DNA of 19,561 bases from Candidatus Falkowiibacteriota bacterium (GCA_016218485.1 JACRDY010000030.1:1-19561); one strand, 5' to 3'; positions 1 to 8,255 are shown, numbered from the stretch's first letter. Made by a program: numbers and translations. The notes: generated by a model from the sequence alone, not told the origin.

Positions 1-96
1 CTTGATCTTTAAGACTAATTCGTCGAACTTATCGGGCGCCAGGCCGAAGATTCTGGAAAACGCTTTTGGACTTTGTTTGAGTTTTAAGATATTCAT
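1..96 (-). CDS. IS5-type transposase, N-terminal fragment (runs off window)
   Basis: An open frame of 32 codons starts at the ATG at 96 and leaves the window at base 1. It reads MNILKLKQSPKAFSRIFGLA and then PDKFDELVLKIK. The pattern GL-x-P-x-x-F-x-E-L matches the N-terminal region of the complete transposase at 15218-16132 (TGLNPEEFMELL), which places it in the IS5-like DDE group. An extended -10, TGATATAAT, lies at 103-111 and ends 6 nt before the ATG, so the mRNA is predicted to be leaderless. The element's terminal repeat follows at 121-139. The matching C-terminal end of such a transposase, in the same orientation, is at 19478-19561. The family call rests on a short N-terminus plus the shared IS end. 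Confidence 0.7.
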   Translation of the reverse strand, partial: MNILKLKQSPKAFSRIFGLAPDKFDELVLKIK

Positions 97-102
97 AGCT
101 TG

Positions 103-111
103 ATTATATCA
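103..111 (-). promoter_or_regulatory. extended -10 promoter of the edge transposase
   Basis: TGATATAAT on the minus strand is a perfect -10 with the TGn extension. Six bases separate it from the ATG, so transcription should start at or next to the start codon. Confidence 0.55.
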
Positions 112-120
112 TATCGACGG

Positions 121-139
121 TCTTTAAGCAGTAGGTCTA
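121..139 (-). repeat. terminal inverted repeat of the left-edge IS
   Basis: On the minus strand this reads TAGACCTACTGCTTAAAGA. The same 19-mer with one change (C to A) occurs on the plus strand at 19422-19440. The first bases (TAGACCT..TG) also match the ends of the complete IS at 15138 and 16194. The outer end faces HU, and the transposase start is 43 bp inside. Confidence 0.75.
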
Positions 140-142
140 AAG

Positions 143-169
143 AAAAACCCCCCGACATTTCTCGGAGGG
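143..169 (-). terminator. intrinsic terminator downstream of HU
   Basis: The arms at 148-155 and 162-169 form an 8-bp stem with one mismatch around a 6-nt loop. On the minus strand a run of five T (143-147) follows. It sits 28 bp after the HU stop codon and abuts the IS end. Confidence 0.8.
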
Positions 170-196
170 CTTTCAATCATTAATCAAAGCCAAGAA

Positions 197-478
197 CTAC
201 ATGACGGCTTCCTTAGCGGCCTTGGCCACGCGGAACTTAACGACCGTCTTAGCCGGGATCTGAATGGTGGCGCCGGTAGCCGGGTTGCGGCCCTGGCGAG
301 CCTTGCGGTTCACCTTGACCAGCTTACCGAGGCCGGACAGTGAGAATTCACCGTTCTTCTTAACTTCGCTGTACGCCATTTCAGTCAGCGCGTCCAGCAT
401 CATGACCACATCTTTCTTGGCCATGCCGGTTTTTTCAGCCAATGCCTGGAGCATTTGGCTCTTACTCATCTTTGCCAT
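197..478 (-). CDS. HU-family DNA-binding protein
   Basis: This is a nucleoid protein that bends and compacts DNA as a dimer. The 93 aa are the usual HU length. The family pattern is clear: an N-terminal helical part (KSQMLQALAEKTGMAKKDV), the turn FSLSGLGKLVKVNRKAR, and the DNA-intercalating arm with its RNPATG signature near residues 64-69, ending in VVKFRVAKAAKEAV. The gene stands alone, with its own promoter and terminator. There is no Shine-Dalgarno before the ATG at 478; a second Met at codon 4 is possible. HU and IHF subtypes cannot be separated from this sequence alone, but the lack of an obvious partner gene favours a homodimeric HU. Confidence 0.95.
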   Translation of the reverse strand: MAKMSKSQMLQALAEKTGMAKKDVVMMLDALTEMAYSEVKKNGEFSLSGLGKLVKVNRKARQGRNPATGATIQIPAKTVVKFRVAKAAKEAVM

Positions 479-529
479 AACTTTGTTTACTTAAGAGTTA
501 TGAGTTTATTAATTTATTTAGATGCTGAC

Positions 530-538
530 AGTATAGCA
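530..538 (-). promoter_or_regulatory. extended -10 promoter of HU gene
   Basis: The minus strand reads TGCTATACT after a T-rich stretch, about 52 nt before the HU start. No good -35 is visible. The identical motif precedes the genes at 10424 and 13104. Confidence 0.6.
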
Positions 539-675
539 AAAAGCCAATAATTACGCCACTTTCTAAAACCACCCCCTGCGGATATCTTAGTAAATTCTAA
601 ATTCTCAACCCTAAATTTTAATACCGTAGACAAATTATATCAGCTAAAAAAGCTAAATTTAAACAATTTTCAAAA

Positions 676-1893
676 TTATTTTTGAAGCAAACTCTCAATT
701 AAAGTATTACGCTCAACTATGCTCCGGGCGTGCAATACCACTATCACCCGGCCTTTTTTCAACAGGGCGACATTACGTTGCGCCTCCACTAGGAAGCCGG
801 TTTTGGTCGCATCAGGCTGAAAGGTTAGGAGACTATAATTGCGGTTGATCACCTTGACCGTGCGGCTCTGACTGCTCGCGTCCGTGACCGTGAAGCTATA
901 ATCGTTCTGCTGCGCGCCCCAGAGAATTTTTTCTTGAGCGAATGCTTGGTGCGCCAGACGAACAAACTCATCGGCGGTACTGACGTTATGCGCGTCCAGC
1001 CCCGCTACGTCAAAAAATTTTGTTTTGGATAAATTTAAATTTGCCGCTTGCCGATTCATCAAGCTCACATACTCCGGCCAAGCATAACCCGTACTCTGGG
1101 CGAGTATGGCCGCGGCCTGATTGGATGAAGCGACCAGCATGGCCACCCACAAATCAATCACTTTCACCTGATCCCCCGCTTGCAAATCAACTTCACTAGT
1201 ATTGTCATCCCCGACATAATTCTTAGGATAATTGATTTGTTCTGCCGTAATGGTAATGACCTGTTGCCAATCGGGATTGGTGTCAAGAAAGACCAGCGCC
1301 GTCATCAGTTTCGTCAGTGACGCCAGTGGCAGAATGACCTGATCATTTTTCCCGCCAAAAATATTCTGCCCATCATAGCCCACCGCCGCCACATCACTAA
1401 AGGCCGTATCCGGCACCACCTGCTCGTCATTCACCGGAATCTTACCCAAATTCGCCGTTGTGATACCCAGGCTATGCTGCCGCATCAATTCATAAGCCGC
1501 TTGACCGTCTTTGAGGTAATAGCGGAGTCCGTCAGCGGGATCAAGGTACCAGGCTTCACCGTGCTCCTCCACCTGCAGGAGAATTTTGCCTTGTAAGCGC
1601 CGCACTAATTTACTGTCCGCCATTTCGCCTTGGACTATAGGAATCTTGGCCAAATCGGCATTGGTGATTCCCAGACTCAAGGTTCGCATAATCTGATACG
1701 CCGCGTCGCCATTCTGTAAATAGTAACGGCGCAAACTATCCGGCGCCACGTACCAAGCGCGGCCATAGCTCTCCACCTGCAGGAGAATTTTGCCTGATAA
1801 TTTTTGCGCTAGAGAAACCGATTCAGCCGCTTGAACAATGAACAACGGCGTGAATAAAGAAAAAACCGTGACGATCAGCAAAATCTTTTTCAT
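676..1893 (-). CDS. D-alanyl-D-alanine carboxypeptidase-type serine peptidase (S11) with two N-terminal repeats
   Basis: This is a predicted secreted enzyme that trims the peptide stems of peptidoglycan. The chosen start (ATG 1893, 405 aa) gives a clean signal peptide, residues 1-22, MKKILLIVTVFSLFTPLFIV then QA. A longer frame to 1935 is rejected because the -10 box lies inside it. Two tandem copies of a ~54-aa repeat follow (about 32-85 and 99-153; GKILLQVE, AWY, RYYL, AAY..MR, SLGIT, KIP), a type common in CPR surface proteins. The penicillin-binding fold comes next, with all three motifs: SLTK (192-195), SSN (256-258) and KTG (364-366). There is no C-terminal membrane anchor. Endopeptidase activity is an alternative to carboxypeptidase. 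Confidence 0.88.
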   Translation of the reverse strand: MKKILLIVTVFSLFTPLFIVQAAESVSLAQKLSGKILLQVESYGRAWYVAPDSLRRYYLQNGDAAYQIMRTLSLGITNADLAKIPIVQGEMADSKLVRRLQGKILLQVEEHGEAWYLDPADGLRYYLKDGQAAYELMRQHSLGITTANLGKIPVNDEQVVPDTAFSDVAAVGYDGQNIFGGKNDQVILPLASLTKLMTALVFLDTNPDWQQVITITAEQINYPKNYVGDDNTSEVDLQAGDQVKVIDLWVAMLVASSNQAAAILAQSTGYAWPEYVSLMNRQAANLNLSKTKFFDVAGLDAHNVSTADEFVRLAHQAFAQEKILWGAQQNDYSFTVTDASSQSRTVKVINRNYSLLTFQPDATKTGFLVEAQRNVALLKKGRVIVVLHARSIVERNTLIESLLQK

Positions 1894-1901
1894 AGATTGA
1901 T

Positions 1902-1910
1902 AGTATAACA
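1902..1910 (-). promoter_or_regulatory. extended -10 promoter giving a near-leaderless peptidase mRNA
   Basis: The minus strand reads TGTTATACT after a T6 run. Eight bases separate the -10 from the ATG at 1893. This is why the first 14 codons of the longer open frame are not believed. Confidence 0.6.
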
Positions 1911-1916
1911 AAAAAT

Positions 1917-2093
1917 GCCAAATTCTAAAATCCAAATGTCAAATCAATGTTAAAGTTTAAATGCCAAATAAATGCACCATTTGGCATTAGGTATTAGGCA
2001 TTGATTTGTCATTTGTTATTGGACATTTGACAATTAAACATTAGAAATTGATTGGTCATTTGGATTTTGTTATTTGGCATTCGCATGTACCAT
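1917..2093. repeat. AT-rich degenerate intergenic repeat tract
   Basis: About 175 bp are built from variants of 7-10-base units such as aaatgccaaat, catttggcatt, attgatttgtcattt and acatttgac, present in both orientations so that the tract folds on itself. There is no open frame of note. Related units recur at 11755-11822. It lies between the anti-sigma-like gene and the peptidase promoter. Confidence 0.7.
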
Positions 2094-3689
2094 CTACTGA
2101 TTCCCCACCGGCACATCATCCCCAGGCACCGCCGGTTCCGCTTCCGTCGGCTCGCCCCAAGGCATGATCCGAATCGGGCCGCCCTGATCTTGGCTAAACT
2201 CTTCAATCAGGGGCACAATGACCTGCGTGGTGTAAAAATTTTTCAGTTCAGTTTGATTGAGCACCGGGAAAAACAGCGCGGGCACAAACAGCTCATCACC
2301 ATACTGCTTGTCCGGCCGGTACTGCCAGATCTTGAGGTAGCCGCGTACCGGGGTACCTAAACTGACCGTCACTTCTTTAACGCTATTGTCTTTGAAGTAT
2401 ACCGGATAGTAACTCTGGTACCCGCCCTGTTTGGCCTGTTTGATAATGGCCGCGGTGTCAGTCAGCACCGGATAGTCCGAGCTCTCATACTGCTGCGTCT
2501 GGAGGTTGTAAACGTCGCTGACGCGCATTTCGCGCAGATCCACCGTCACCAGCAAACCGAAGCGCTGACTGGATTCATAGACCGGCTGATCGTTCAGCTG
2601 CAACGGATAGAGTACCTGCAACGTATCCGGGAAATAATAATTTATTTTTTCGGCAGCCGTCAGCATATCATAGTAGACCCGCCAGTCGTTATTAACGGTT
2701 GGCTCGGCGTAGATCGTCCGGTCAATTCCTTTATCTGCCAAAAATTGATCGGCCACGGTAATAATCGCGTCATCGGCTGGCAAATCTGTTGCCTTAAACC
2801 GATACTGCTGATAGCAATCGTCAGTCTGGCAATTCTGCCACGGGTTCGGCCACTTGGCCCAATTTTTGTTAATGGACACAACGCCTTCCAGCGGACTGAT
2901 ATTGACCGAGTAGCCGAAATCCTTGTCTTCATTAAAACCAAGGTTGGCTACTTCCAGGTTATTGAGCGACCGGAAATTCATCAGATCAAAATTAAGATTA
3001 TAGACACTGGCGGCCAGTTGAGCAGCGAGCGCCGAACCTTTGACTCGCCGCAGTACCGCCAATGGTGATGCTGCTAGCGTGAACTCGTCACCGACATAGG
3101 TAAAGTTATAATTCACCACCTCAGGATATCCTGGCGGTACGATCATTTTGTCGGTAAATCCAGCGCTGCCAGCGGCTGCGCCACCGCCGCCAAAACCAAC
3201 GCTCGGGGCGCTCATCACTGGCGCTGACACACCCGTGGCGCTATCCGCGCCTTGACCAGCCATTTCCGGGCTGCCTACGTTCATAGTTTTAGATAAACTT
3301 TGAGCATCACCGGACTGTCCAGATAAACTGCCAAAAGCTTGCTGCTCAAGATTACTGATAGTTACCGCGGAACTAAACTTAACTGGTTTAGAGCCTTCCT
3401 GCCACAGCAGCGGCACCGCGGTGACCAGGAGTATCACCACAATACCAACTCCGGCCGTTAACCACGGATGCCAGAGTATAGCAGGCGCGGAAGAGGCCGG
3501 AACTGGCAGTTCACGAGCGCGGCTCTCCAGCTGACGCTTGAGCTGACTGACAAAGGCTTGATTAATGGTCAGACTGGGACTGCGCCGCAACATCGCTGCC
3601 AGCAGCTTCACCAGCTCCCCTTCCCGAGCGCGCAGGCTCGGATCCAGGCGGTAAAGTTCAGATAAAATTTTGTCCATAGGTTGCGCCAT
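2094..3689 (-). CDS. single-pass membrane protein, probable anti-sigma factor of the adjacent ECF sigma
   Basis: The protein has 531 aa. Residues 1-70 are cytoplasmic and helical (DKILSELYRLDPSLRAREGE). One transmembrane segment lies at about 77-96 (TAGVGIVVILLVTAVPLLW). A low-complexity Ala/Ser/Gly linker follows at about 140-185, then a large extracytoplasmic domain rich in Tyr, Asn and Asp. I recognise no named family in the outer domain, and there is no clear zinc-binding HxxxCxxC motif in the N-terminal part. The call rests on topology and position: it starts 30 bp after the stop of an ECF sigma gene, in the same direction. Starts at 3689 or at Met5 (3677) are both possible. A membrane sensor without anti-sigma activity remains possible. 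Confidence 0.6.
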   Translation of the reverse strand: MAQPMDKILSELYRLDPSLRAREGELVKLLAAMLRRSPSLTINQAFVSQLKRQLESRARELPVPASSAPAILWHPWLTAGVGIVVILLVTAVPLLWQEGSKPVKFSSAVTISNLEQQAFGSLSGQSGDAQSLSKTMNVGSPEMAGQGADSATGVSAPVMSAPSVGFGGGGAAAGSAGFTDKMIVPPGYPEVVNYNFTYVGDEFTLAASPLAVLRRVKGSALAAQLAASVYNLNFDLMNFRSLNNLEVANLGFNEDKDFGYSVNISPLEGVVSINKNWAKWPNPWQNCQTDDCYQQYRFKATDLPADDAIITVADQFLADKGIDRTIYAEPTVNNDWRVYYDMLTAAEKINYYFPDTLQVLYPLQLNDQPVYESSQRFGLLVTVDLREMRVSDVYNLQTQQYESSDYPVLTDTAAIIKQAKQGGYQSYYPVYFKDNSVKEVTVSLGTPVRGYLKIWQYRPDKQYGDELFVPALFFPVLNQTELKNFYTTQVIVPLIEEFSQDQGGPIRIMPWGEPTEAEPAVPGDDVPVGNQ

Positions 3690-3719
3690 ATAAATTAATT
3701 ACTAATTACGAATGACTAA

Positions 3720-4316
3720 TTACGAATTACCTAATGAAAAATTATGAATAATAAAGGTTAATAAAAATAAATACAATGTTTTTTCTCGGCGCAGTCGGCG
3801 CAATACCCGAGAAACAACCATTCGCACGTTACCCTCGGTCATGCCGGTAATTTGAGCGATCTCGGTATAGTCCAAGCCGCCCCAAATTTTGAGCATGATG
3901 ATCTCGCGCTGCTGGGGCTTAAATTTCCCCAATAGTACTTTGACCTGACCCAGCAACTCCCGATTAGCCAGATCAACGGCCATGTCTGCTCCGTCAGAGA
4001 GATCCCACACATCCTCAATAGCCACCATGGGACGACGAGTACGATAGTGGTCAATCACGGTATTGCGGGCAATCCGGTACAGCCAGGCGCTGAAATTTCC
4101 CTGCTTAACGTCAAACCGCGGTAACCCTTCCAGCGCTTTCATAAATGTCTGGCTGGTCAGATCCTCGGCGGTCTCCCGATGCATTGTTTTGTAATAAATA
4201 AAACGATACAGCTTATCAACATACCGCTCATACAACTCACCGAACCGTTCCATCTGCCCCGCCTGACATGCGGCAATAATCGTGTTTTCGTCAGCTATCA
4301 TAAACGCAATGTTCAT
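3720..4316 (-). CDS. RNA polymerase sigma-70 family, ECF-type sigma factor
   Basis: This is an alternative sigma factor that redirects RNA polymerase, probably in response to a cell-surface signal. The 198 aa carry region 2 at about 25-95 (FGELYERYVDKLYRFIYYKT ... TAEDLTSQTFMKAL ... FSAWLYRIARNTVIDHYR) and region 4 at about 125-178, with a helix-turn-helix (LDYTEIAQITGMTEGNVRMV). There is no region 3, as expected for ECF proteins. The last ~19 residues (LYLFLLTFIIHNFSLGNS) are hydrophobic and encoded by AT-rich repeat-like DNA, so the C-terminus may have been extended by repeat insertion. The downstream gene is a membrane protein, the usual sigma/anti-sigma order. The start could also be Met6 (4301). 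Confidence 0.88.
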   Translation of the reverse strand: MNIAFMIADENTIIAACQAGQMERFGELYERYVDKLYRFIYYKTMHRETAEDLTSQTFMKALEGLPRFDVKQGNFSAWLYRIARNTVIDHYRTRRPMVAIEDVWDLSDGADMAVDLANRELLGQVKVLLGKFKPQQREIIMLKIWGGLDYTEIAQITGMTEGNVRMVVSRVLRRLRREKTLYLFLLTFIIHNFSLGNS

Positions 4317-4338
4317 TAAAGACTCTACTACGCTCTAC

Positions 4339-4344
4339 TGTATA
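4339..4344 (-). promoter_or_regulatory. candidate promoter of the sigma gene
   Basis: TATACA on the minus strand lies 22 nt before the ATG. The upstream sequence TTGTCACACTTTCCTCCC differs from the extended -10 promoters elsewhere in the window, so autoregulation by the ECF sigma itself is possible. This is weak evidence from sequence alone. Confidence 0.3.
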
Positions 4345-4411
4345 GAACGAAACAGGGAGGAAAGTGTGACAAACGACACTGGCTAACAGCTTTCATAAAA
4401 TTAAATAATTC

Positions 4412-5296
4412 CTAACCCCACCCAAGCATCAATAAAATAATACCGATTAAAGCAAAGAAAAATCCAAGCAAAATCCTTTTATAATGCTCCTGAATATTCA
4501 CTTCTCTAAAGACAAACAAACCAATTAAAATAGTCCAGACACCATTCAGCTGGATGATCGTAAATCCTACTGAAGCAGGTATATACTTATATGCTTGGAG
4601 CATAAAAAAACTCGCCCCCAGATACAGTAAACCAGCTATTAATCCAAGAGAAATATCTCTTTTATTAATGATTGTTATATTTTTTAACAGCTCTTTTTTA
4701 GAAAAAATATAAATCAATAAACTAAAAAAAATGGACAAGCTCCAAACAACTTGCTGCGAATAAACACCCACTTCGGTAGTAACAAATTTATTTATTACCG
4801 TAACCACTCCAAAGCCTAGGGCGGAAACTACCGCCAGACTGATACCTTTGAATTTGTCCTTTACGTGTTCTGGTGAAGTTGGAACAGTAAAAAATACAGC
4901 CGACAGAAATACGGCCACTCCCGCTAAGAAAACAAAGAAAGGATTAGTGACAGCATATTCAATCAAAATTACCAAACTAAGAATAACCCCAATCGGGCCC
5001 TGTAAGTTTTTCCATTGGTTAGAACGAACTAAACCAACTAAATCTATTGATTTGACAAATAAAACAAGAGCGGCCGCCCAAATTATTCCTGCCAAAATAG
5101 ACCAGAATAAAACTGGTGACAGTATTTCATCAAACCCTAATAAAGGTTTAAGTAAATAAAGCAATAAAGAACCTAGAAAAAAACCCATGCCAACAAACAA
5201 ACTAAAATAAATTGGATGCTGCTTTGATACCTTTCTGGGGATAATATACAAACTGAAAAAAAGCGAACTCACTACCGCAAAAATATATCCGATCAT
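4412..5296 (-). CDS. DMT-superfamily permease, GRP (glucose/ribose porter)-like
   Basis: This is an integral membrane protein of 294 aa with about ten transmembrane helices, as in the DMT/EamA fold made of two five-helix halves. The start MIGYIFAVVSSLFFSLYIIP and the loop LVGLVRSNQWKNLQGPIGVI resemble the GRP/GlcU-RbsU branch of sugar porters. Its start lies 20 bp after the stop of the dehydrogenase gene on the same strand, so it may be the last gene of the pentose phosphate operon. A pentose or hexose would be a sensible substrate, but that is inferred from context. The gene is clearly more AT-rich than its neighbours, which suggests separate origin. A generic EamA exporter is the main alternative. 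Confidence 0.6.
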   Translation of the reverse strand: MIGYIFAVVSSLFFSLYIIPRKVSKQHPIYFSLFVGMGFFLGSLLLYLLKPLLGFDEILSPVLFWSILAGIIWAAALVLFVKSIDLVGLVRSNQWKNLQGPIGVILSLVILIEYAVTNPFFVFLAGVAVFLSAVFFTVPTSPEHVKDKFKGISLAVVSALGFGVVTVINKFVTTEVGVYSQQVVWSLSIFFSLLIYIFSKKELLKNITIINKRDISLGLIAGLLYLGASFFMLQAYKYIPASVGFTIIQLNGVWTILIGLFVFREVNIQEHYKRILLGFFFALIGIILLMLGWG

Positions 5297-5315
5297 ACTA
5301 ATTTAAAATACATCG

Positions 5316-6287
5316 TTACTGAGCCAGGTGCGGGGGTCGCTTCCCAGCGATAATGTGAATAATATTCTTGGCAGCCATGATAGCCATGGCCGTACGCGCC
5401 TCCAACGTGGCCGAAGCAATATGCGGCGTCAGAATGACATTGTTGAGTTTGGCCAGACCCGGAGCGAGCTTTGGTTCAAATTCATAGACATCCAGGCCGG
5501 CGCCGGCAATGGTCTGGTGCCGCAGTGCTGTGACCAAAGCTTTCTCATCTACGACCGGCCCACGCGAAGTGTTGATCAGGTAGGCGGTTGGCTTCATCAG
5601 CTTCAATTCTTTAGCGCCAATCAAATGACGGGTGCTGGGCAAGAGCGGCACGTGCAGACTGACCACGTCAGCTTGACGCAACAACTGCCGCAAACTTAAT
5701 CTTTTAGCCTTAAACTGTTTTTCTAACTGTATATTTCTAATAACATCGGAATAGACCACGCGCAGGCCAAACCCGTCGGCCAGCCGATGCGCCAAGGCCG
5801 AGCCGATCCGGCCCACGCCGACAATCCCCAGCGTCCGGCCGGGCAATTCACTGCCGGTCAAGAGCATCGGCGCCCAGCCTTTGTACTTACCGGCGCGGAC
5901 AAAGCGGTCAGCCTCGGGTAAACGGTGCATCAGCGCCAAGAGGAGCGCCACGGCGTGCTCGGCCACGGCGTTCGTGGACGCGCCAGGAGTGTTACTAACC
6001 CAGATCCCCCGCTTCTTGGCGGCAGCCAAATCAATGTTATCAAAACCCACGGCATAGTTAGCAATACCTTTGAGCTGTGGGCCGGCGCTGTCCATCACGG
6101 CTCCGTCAATTTTATCGGTCAAAAGACAGAGAATAGCGTCCGCGCCCTTAACGCCCCGCAGCAGCTCGGCGCGCGTCAGCACCCGGTCATGCGGGCTGAC
6201 AATCAGCCGGACATTTTTCTGTTGGCGTAAGAGCGCCAAACCGGCCTCGGGAATACTGCGAGTCACGAACACTTTACGTTTCTCCAT
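5316..6287 (-). CDS. D-isomer 2-hydroxyacid dehydrogenase (glyoxylate/hydroxypyruvate reductase or phosphoglycerate dehydrogenase type)
   Basis: This is an NAD(P)-dependent reductase of 2-oxo acids. From the ATG at 6287 it has 323 aa. The nucleotide-binding motif GVGRIG is at 157-162. The catalytic triad is present: Arg242 (NTSRGP), Glu271 (YEFEPKL) and His289 (TPHIAS). The length fits GyaR/GhrB-type enzymes; there is no ACT domain as in long SerA. The ATG at 6287 lies one base after the stop of the kinase gene, and the alternative ATG at 6311 would overlap that gene. The exact substrate cannot be read from the sequence. In this operon it may act on glyceraldehyde- or glycolate-derived acids, which is inference. 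Confidence 0.85.
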   Translation of the reverse strand: MEKRKVFVTRSIPEAGLALLRQQKNVRLIVSPHDRVLTRAELLRGVKGADAILCLLTDKIDGAVMDSAGPQLKGIANYAVGFDNIDLAAAKKRGIWVSNTPGASTNAVAEHAVALLLALMHRLPEADRFVRAGKYKGWAPMLLTGSELPGRTLGIVGVGRIGSALAHRLADGFGLRVVYSDVIRNIQLEKQFKAKRLSLRQLLRQADVVSLHVPLLPSTRHLIGAKELKLMKPTAYLINTSRGPVVDEKALVTALRHQTIAGAGLDVYEFEPKLAPGLAKLNNVILTPHIASATLEARTAMAIMAAKNIIHIIAGKRPPHLAQ

Positions 6288-6288
6288 A

Positions 6289-7254
6289 TTAAATACGTTT
6301 AGGCTGAACATTCTTAAATTTTTGTAAAACTTTTTTCATCCGCGCCTGATTCAGCAATCCCTGCCGCGCCCCAATATACTGAATGACTGAATAGGCGTTC
6401 GCCGTGCCCCAGCGCAGCGCTTCGGGGAGATTCTTACCTTGAACGAGCGCCGCGATACAGCCGGTCGCAAAAGCGTCGCCCGCGCCGGTCCGCTCTACCA
6501 CCGTACAAGGGAAAGTGGCTTGAGAATAGTGGGCCGTACTGTCAAAGGCATACGCGCCCTTTTCCCCGTCCGTAATCACCACAATACTCGGTCCTAACGC
6601 TTTGAGCGCCCCGAGCAACGGCTTAATCCCGGTCTGTTTCCCGACCAAGCGCTCGGCCTCCTGCCAATTGACAATCAGCAGCTCTGAGGCGGCAATAATC
6701 GGCCGCAGTGCCTTCAGGCCCTGCTTGAGCTGATGAGTCCCAGGGTTAAAACCGAGCCGGATTTTTTCTTTTTTAACCCGAGTGAGAATCTGCCCCTGCA
6801 AACCGTTACGACCAGCGGAAATTGAAGTAAAGTAGAGCCATTTCGTTGGCTTAGTTTTGGGCAAACGATACTGACGCGGTTCGTGATAGACGAGAATCGT
6901 TCGCTCACCCTGGTACATCAACACCACCGAGTAGTTACTGCGGGCCGTATCCGTCACTACATAATCAAGCGCTACTTTTTCTTGTTTCAACACTTCCCGA
7001 TTGCTTTTGCCGCTGGCGTCATTACCCACAATGCAGTAAATCGCGGTTTTCAGGCCCAACCGCGCCGAGCCAACCGCGTTGTTGGCGGCGTTGCCTACGG
7101 CCGGGATTTCCGTGATCGTCCGGACCGGCAGCTTGTCAGCATAGTTAATACACAGCTCGCACTCGCGCTTGTTGAGCGTGCACTGGACTTTGGCCTCTTC
7201 CAGCTGGAGAAACACGTCCAGGGTGATGTCACCGACGGAGATGATGTCGAACAT
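6289..7254 (-). CDS. PfkB/ribokinase-family sugar kinase
   Basis: This enzyme transfers phosphate from ATP to a sugar or nucleoside hydroxyl. The 321 aa show the N-terminal substrate region with GNAANNA (54-60; usually GGxxxN), and the C-terminal signature TGAGDAFATG (256-265) with catalytic base Asp260 and the anion hole. A cysteine cluster at C25, C32 and C35 precedes KLPV, a feature of a PfkB subgroup I associate with CPR and archaea. The gene lies 6 bp after the transketolase C half and abuts the dehydrogenase, so co-transcription is likely. The substrate is unknown: a pentose, a phosphorylated hexose or a nucleoside are all possible. There is no Shine-Dalgarno before the ATG. Confidence 0.85.
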   Translation of the reverse strand: MFDIISVGDITLDVFLQLEEAKVQCTLNKRECELCINYADKLPVRTITEIPAVGNAANNAVGSARLGLKTAIYCIVGNDASGKSNREVLKQEKVALDYVVTDTARSNYSVVLMYQGERTILVYHEPRQYRLPKTKPTKWLYFTSISAGRNGLQGQILTRVKKEKIRLGFNPGTHQLKQGLKALRPIIAASELLIVNWQEAERLVGKQTGIKPLLGALKALGPSIVVITDGEKGAYAFDSTAHYSQATFPCTVVERTGAGDAFATGCIAALVQGKNLPEALRWGTANAYSVIQYIGARQGLLNQARMKKVLQKFKNVQPKRI

Positions 7255-7260
7255 AGCTGA

Positions 7261-8253
7261 TTATTTTTTTCGTTTTAAAACTTTTCTGACCGCGGTGACA
7301 ATGTACGGGCTGGTCAGACCGAATTTCTGCAGCAGTTCATCCGGCTCGCCCGACTCGCCAAAGCGATCGCGCACGCCAACAAACTCCATCGGCACCGGCA
7401 AACGCTGAACGAGCGTTTCAGCCACCGCGCTACCCAGCCCGCCGGCAATCTGGTGTTCTTCAACCGTGACCACCGCTCGGGTTTTTTTAACTGAAGCAAT
7501 GATGGTTTTCTCGTCCAGCGGCTTAATGGTATGACAATTAATCACTTCCGCGGTAATGTTGTCTTTGGCCAAAGCCCGGGCTGCCAAGAGCGCCTGATAG
7601 ACCAGCTGCCCGCAGGCGATAATCGTGATGTCCTTACCCGTCCAGAATATTTCGGCGCAGCCGATCTTGAACGGCGTTTTGCGGGTCGTCATCACTGGGC
7701 TAGCAGCACGTCCGAAACGCAGATATACTGGACCATGCACCGCGGCAGCGGCGACCGTCGCCTTCTCGATCTCTACCGCGTCGCAGGGACAAATCACGAC
7801 CATATTAGGCTGGACCCGCATCAAAGCGATATCTTCCAGCGCCTGGTGCGTCGCGCCGTCCGGCCCCACGGAGACGCCGGCATGGGCCCCGGCGATCTTG
7901 ACCGGCAGCTCACTCAGTGACACCGTGGTCCTGATCTGTTCATTGTTACGTCCGGGACTAAACGTGGCGTATGAGGCAATGAAGGGAATCTTGCCGTAGT
8001 TGGCGAGACCGGCCGCGACCAGGACCATATTCTGCTCACCAATACCCATCTGAATAAACCGCTCGGGGTATTTTTCAGCGAACCACTGGCTGCGCGTGGA
8101 CTCGTCCAGGTCAGCGCACAAGGCCACCACGCGCGGGTTAGTTTTGCCGAGCGTCAGCAAACCCTTGCCATAGCCATCACGGGTTGGCACCAGTTCCATT
8201 TTTTTATCATTGAAAAGCTCCCGCTGTAATTTTGCTTTCTTATTTTCCGGCAT
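7261..8253 (-). CDS. transketolase, C-terminal subunit (pyrimidine-binding and C domains)
   Basis: This is half of a split transketolase, which moves two-carbon ketol units between pentose and other sugar phosphates using thiamine diphosphate. The 330 aa contain the catalytic glutamate that activates the cofactor (Glu73 in MGIGEQNM), the phosphate-binding loop HAGVSVGPDGATHQALED, and the typical C-terminal domain (VEEHQIAGGLGSAVAE). The start ATG lies 2 bp after the stop of the N-terminal subunit gene. This is translational-coupling distance, as expected for equal amounts of two subunits. Split genes of this type are also annotated as DXS-like or transketolase-like, but the partner and operon favour transketolase. 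Confidence 0.92.
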   Translation of the reverse strand: MPENKKAKLQRELFNDKKMELVPTRDGYGKGLLTLGKTNPRVVALCADLDESTRSQWFAEKYPERFIQMGIGEQNMVLVAAGLANYGKIPFIASYATFSPGRNNEQIRTTVSLSELPVKIAGAHAGVSVGPDGATHQALEDIALMRVQPNMVVICPCDAVEIEKATVAAAAVHGPVYLRFGRAASPVMTTRKTPFKIGCAEIFWTGKDITIIACGQLVYQALLAARALAKDNITAEVINCHTIKPLDEKTIIASVKKTRAVVTVEEHQIAGGLGSAVAETLVQRLPVPMEFVGVRDRFGESGEPDELLQKFGLTSPYIVTAVRKVLKRKK

Positions 8254-8255
8254 AG

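Noticed and set aside
634..642. An orphan extended -10, TGATATAAT, on the minus strand after the peptidase gene.
   Set aside because: No gene or RNA structure follows within a plausible distance except HU 156 nt away, which has a nearer promoter.
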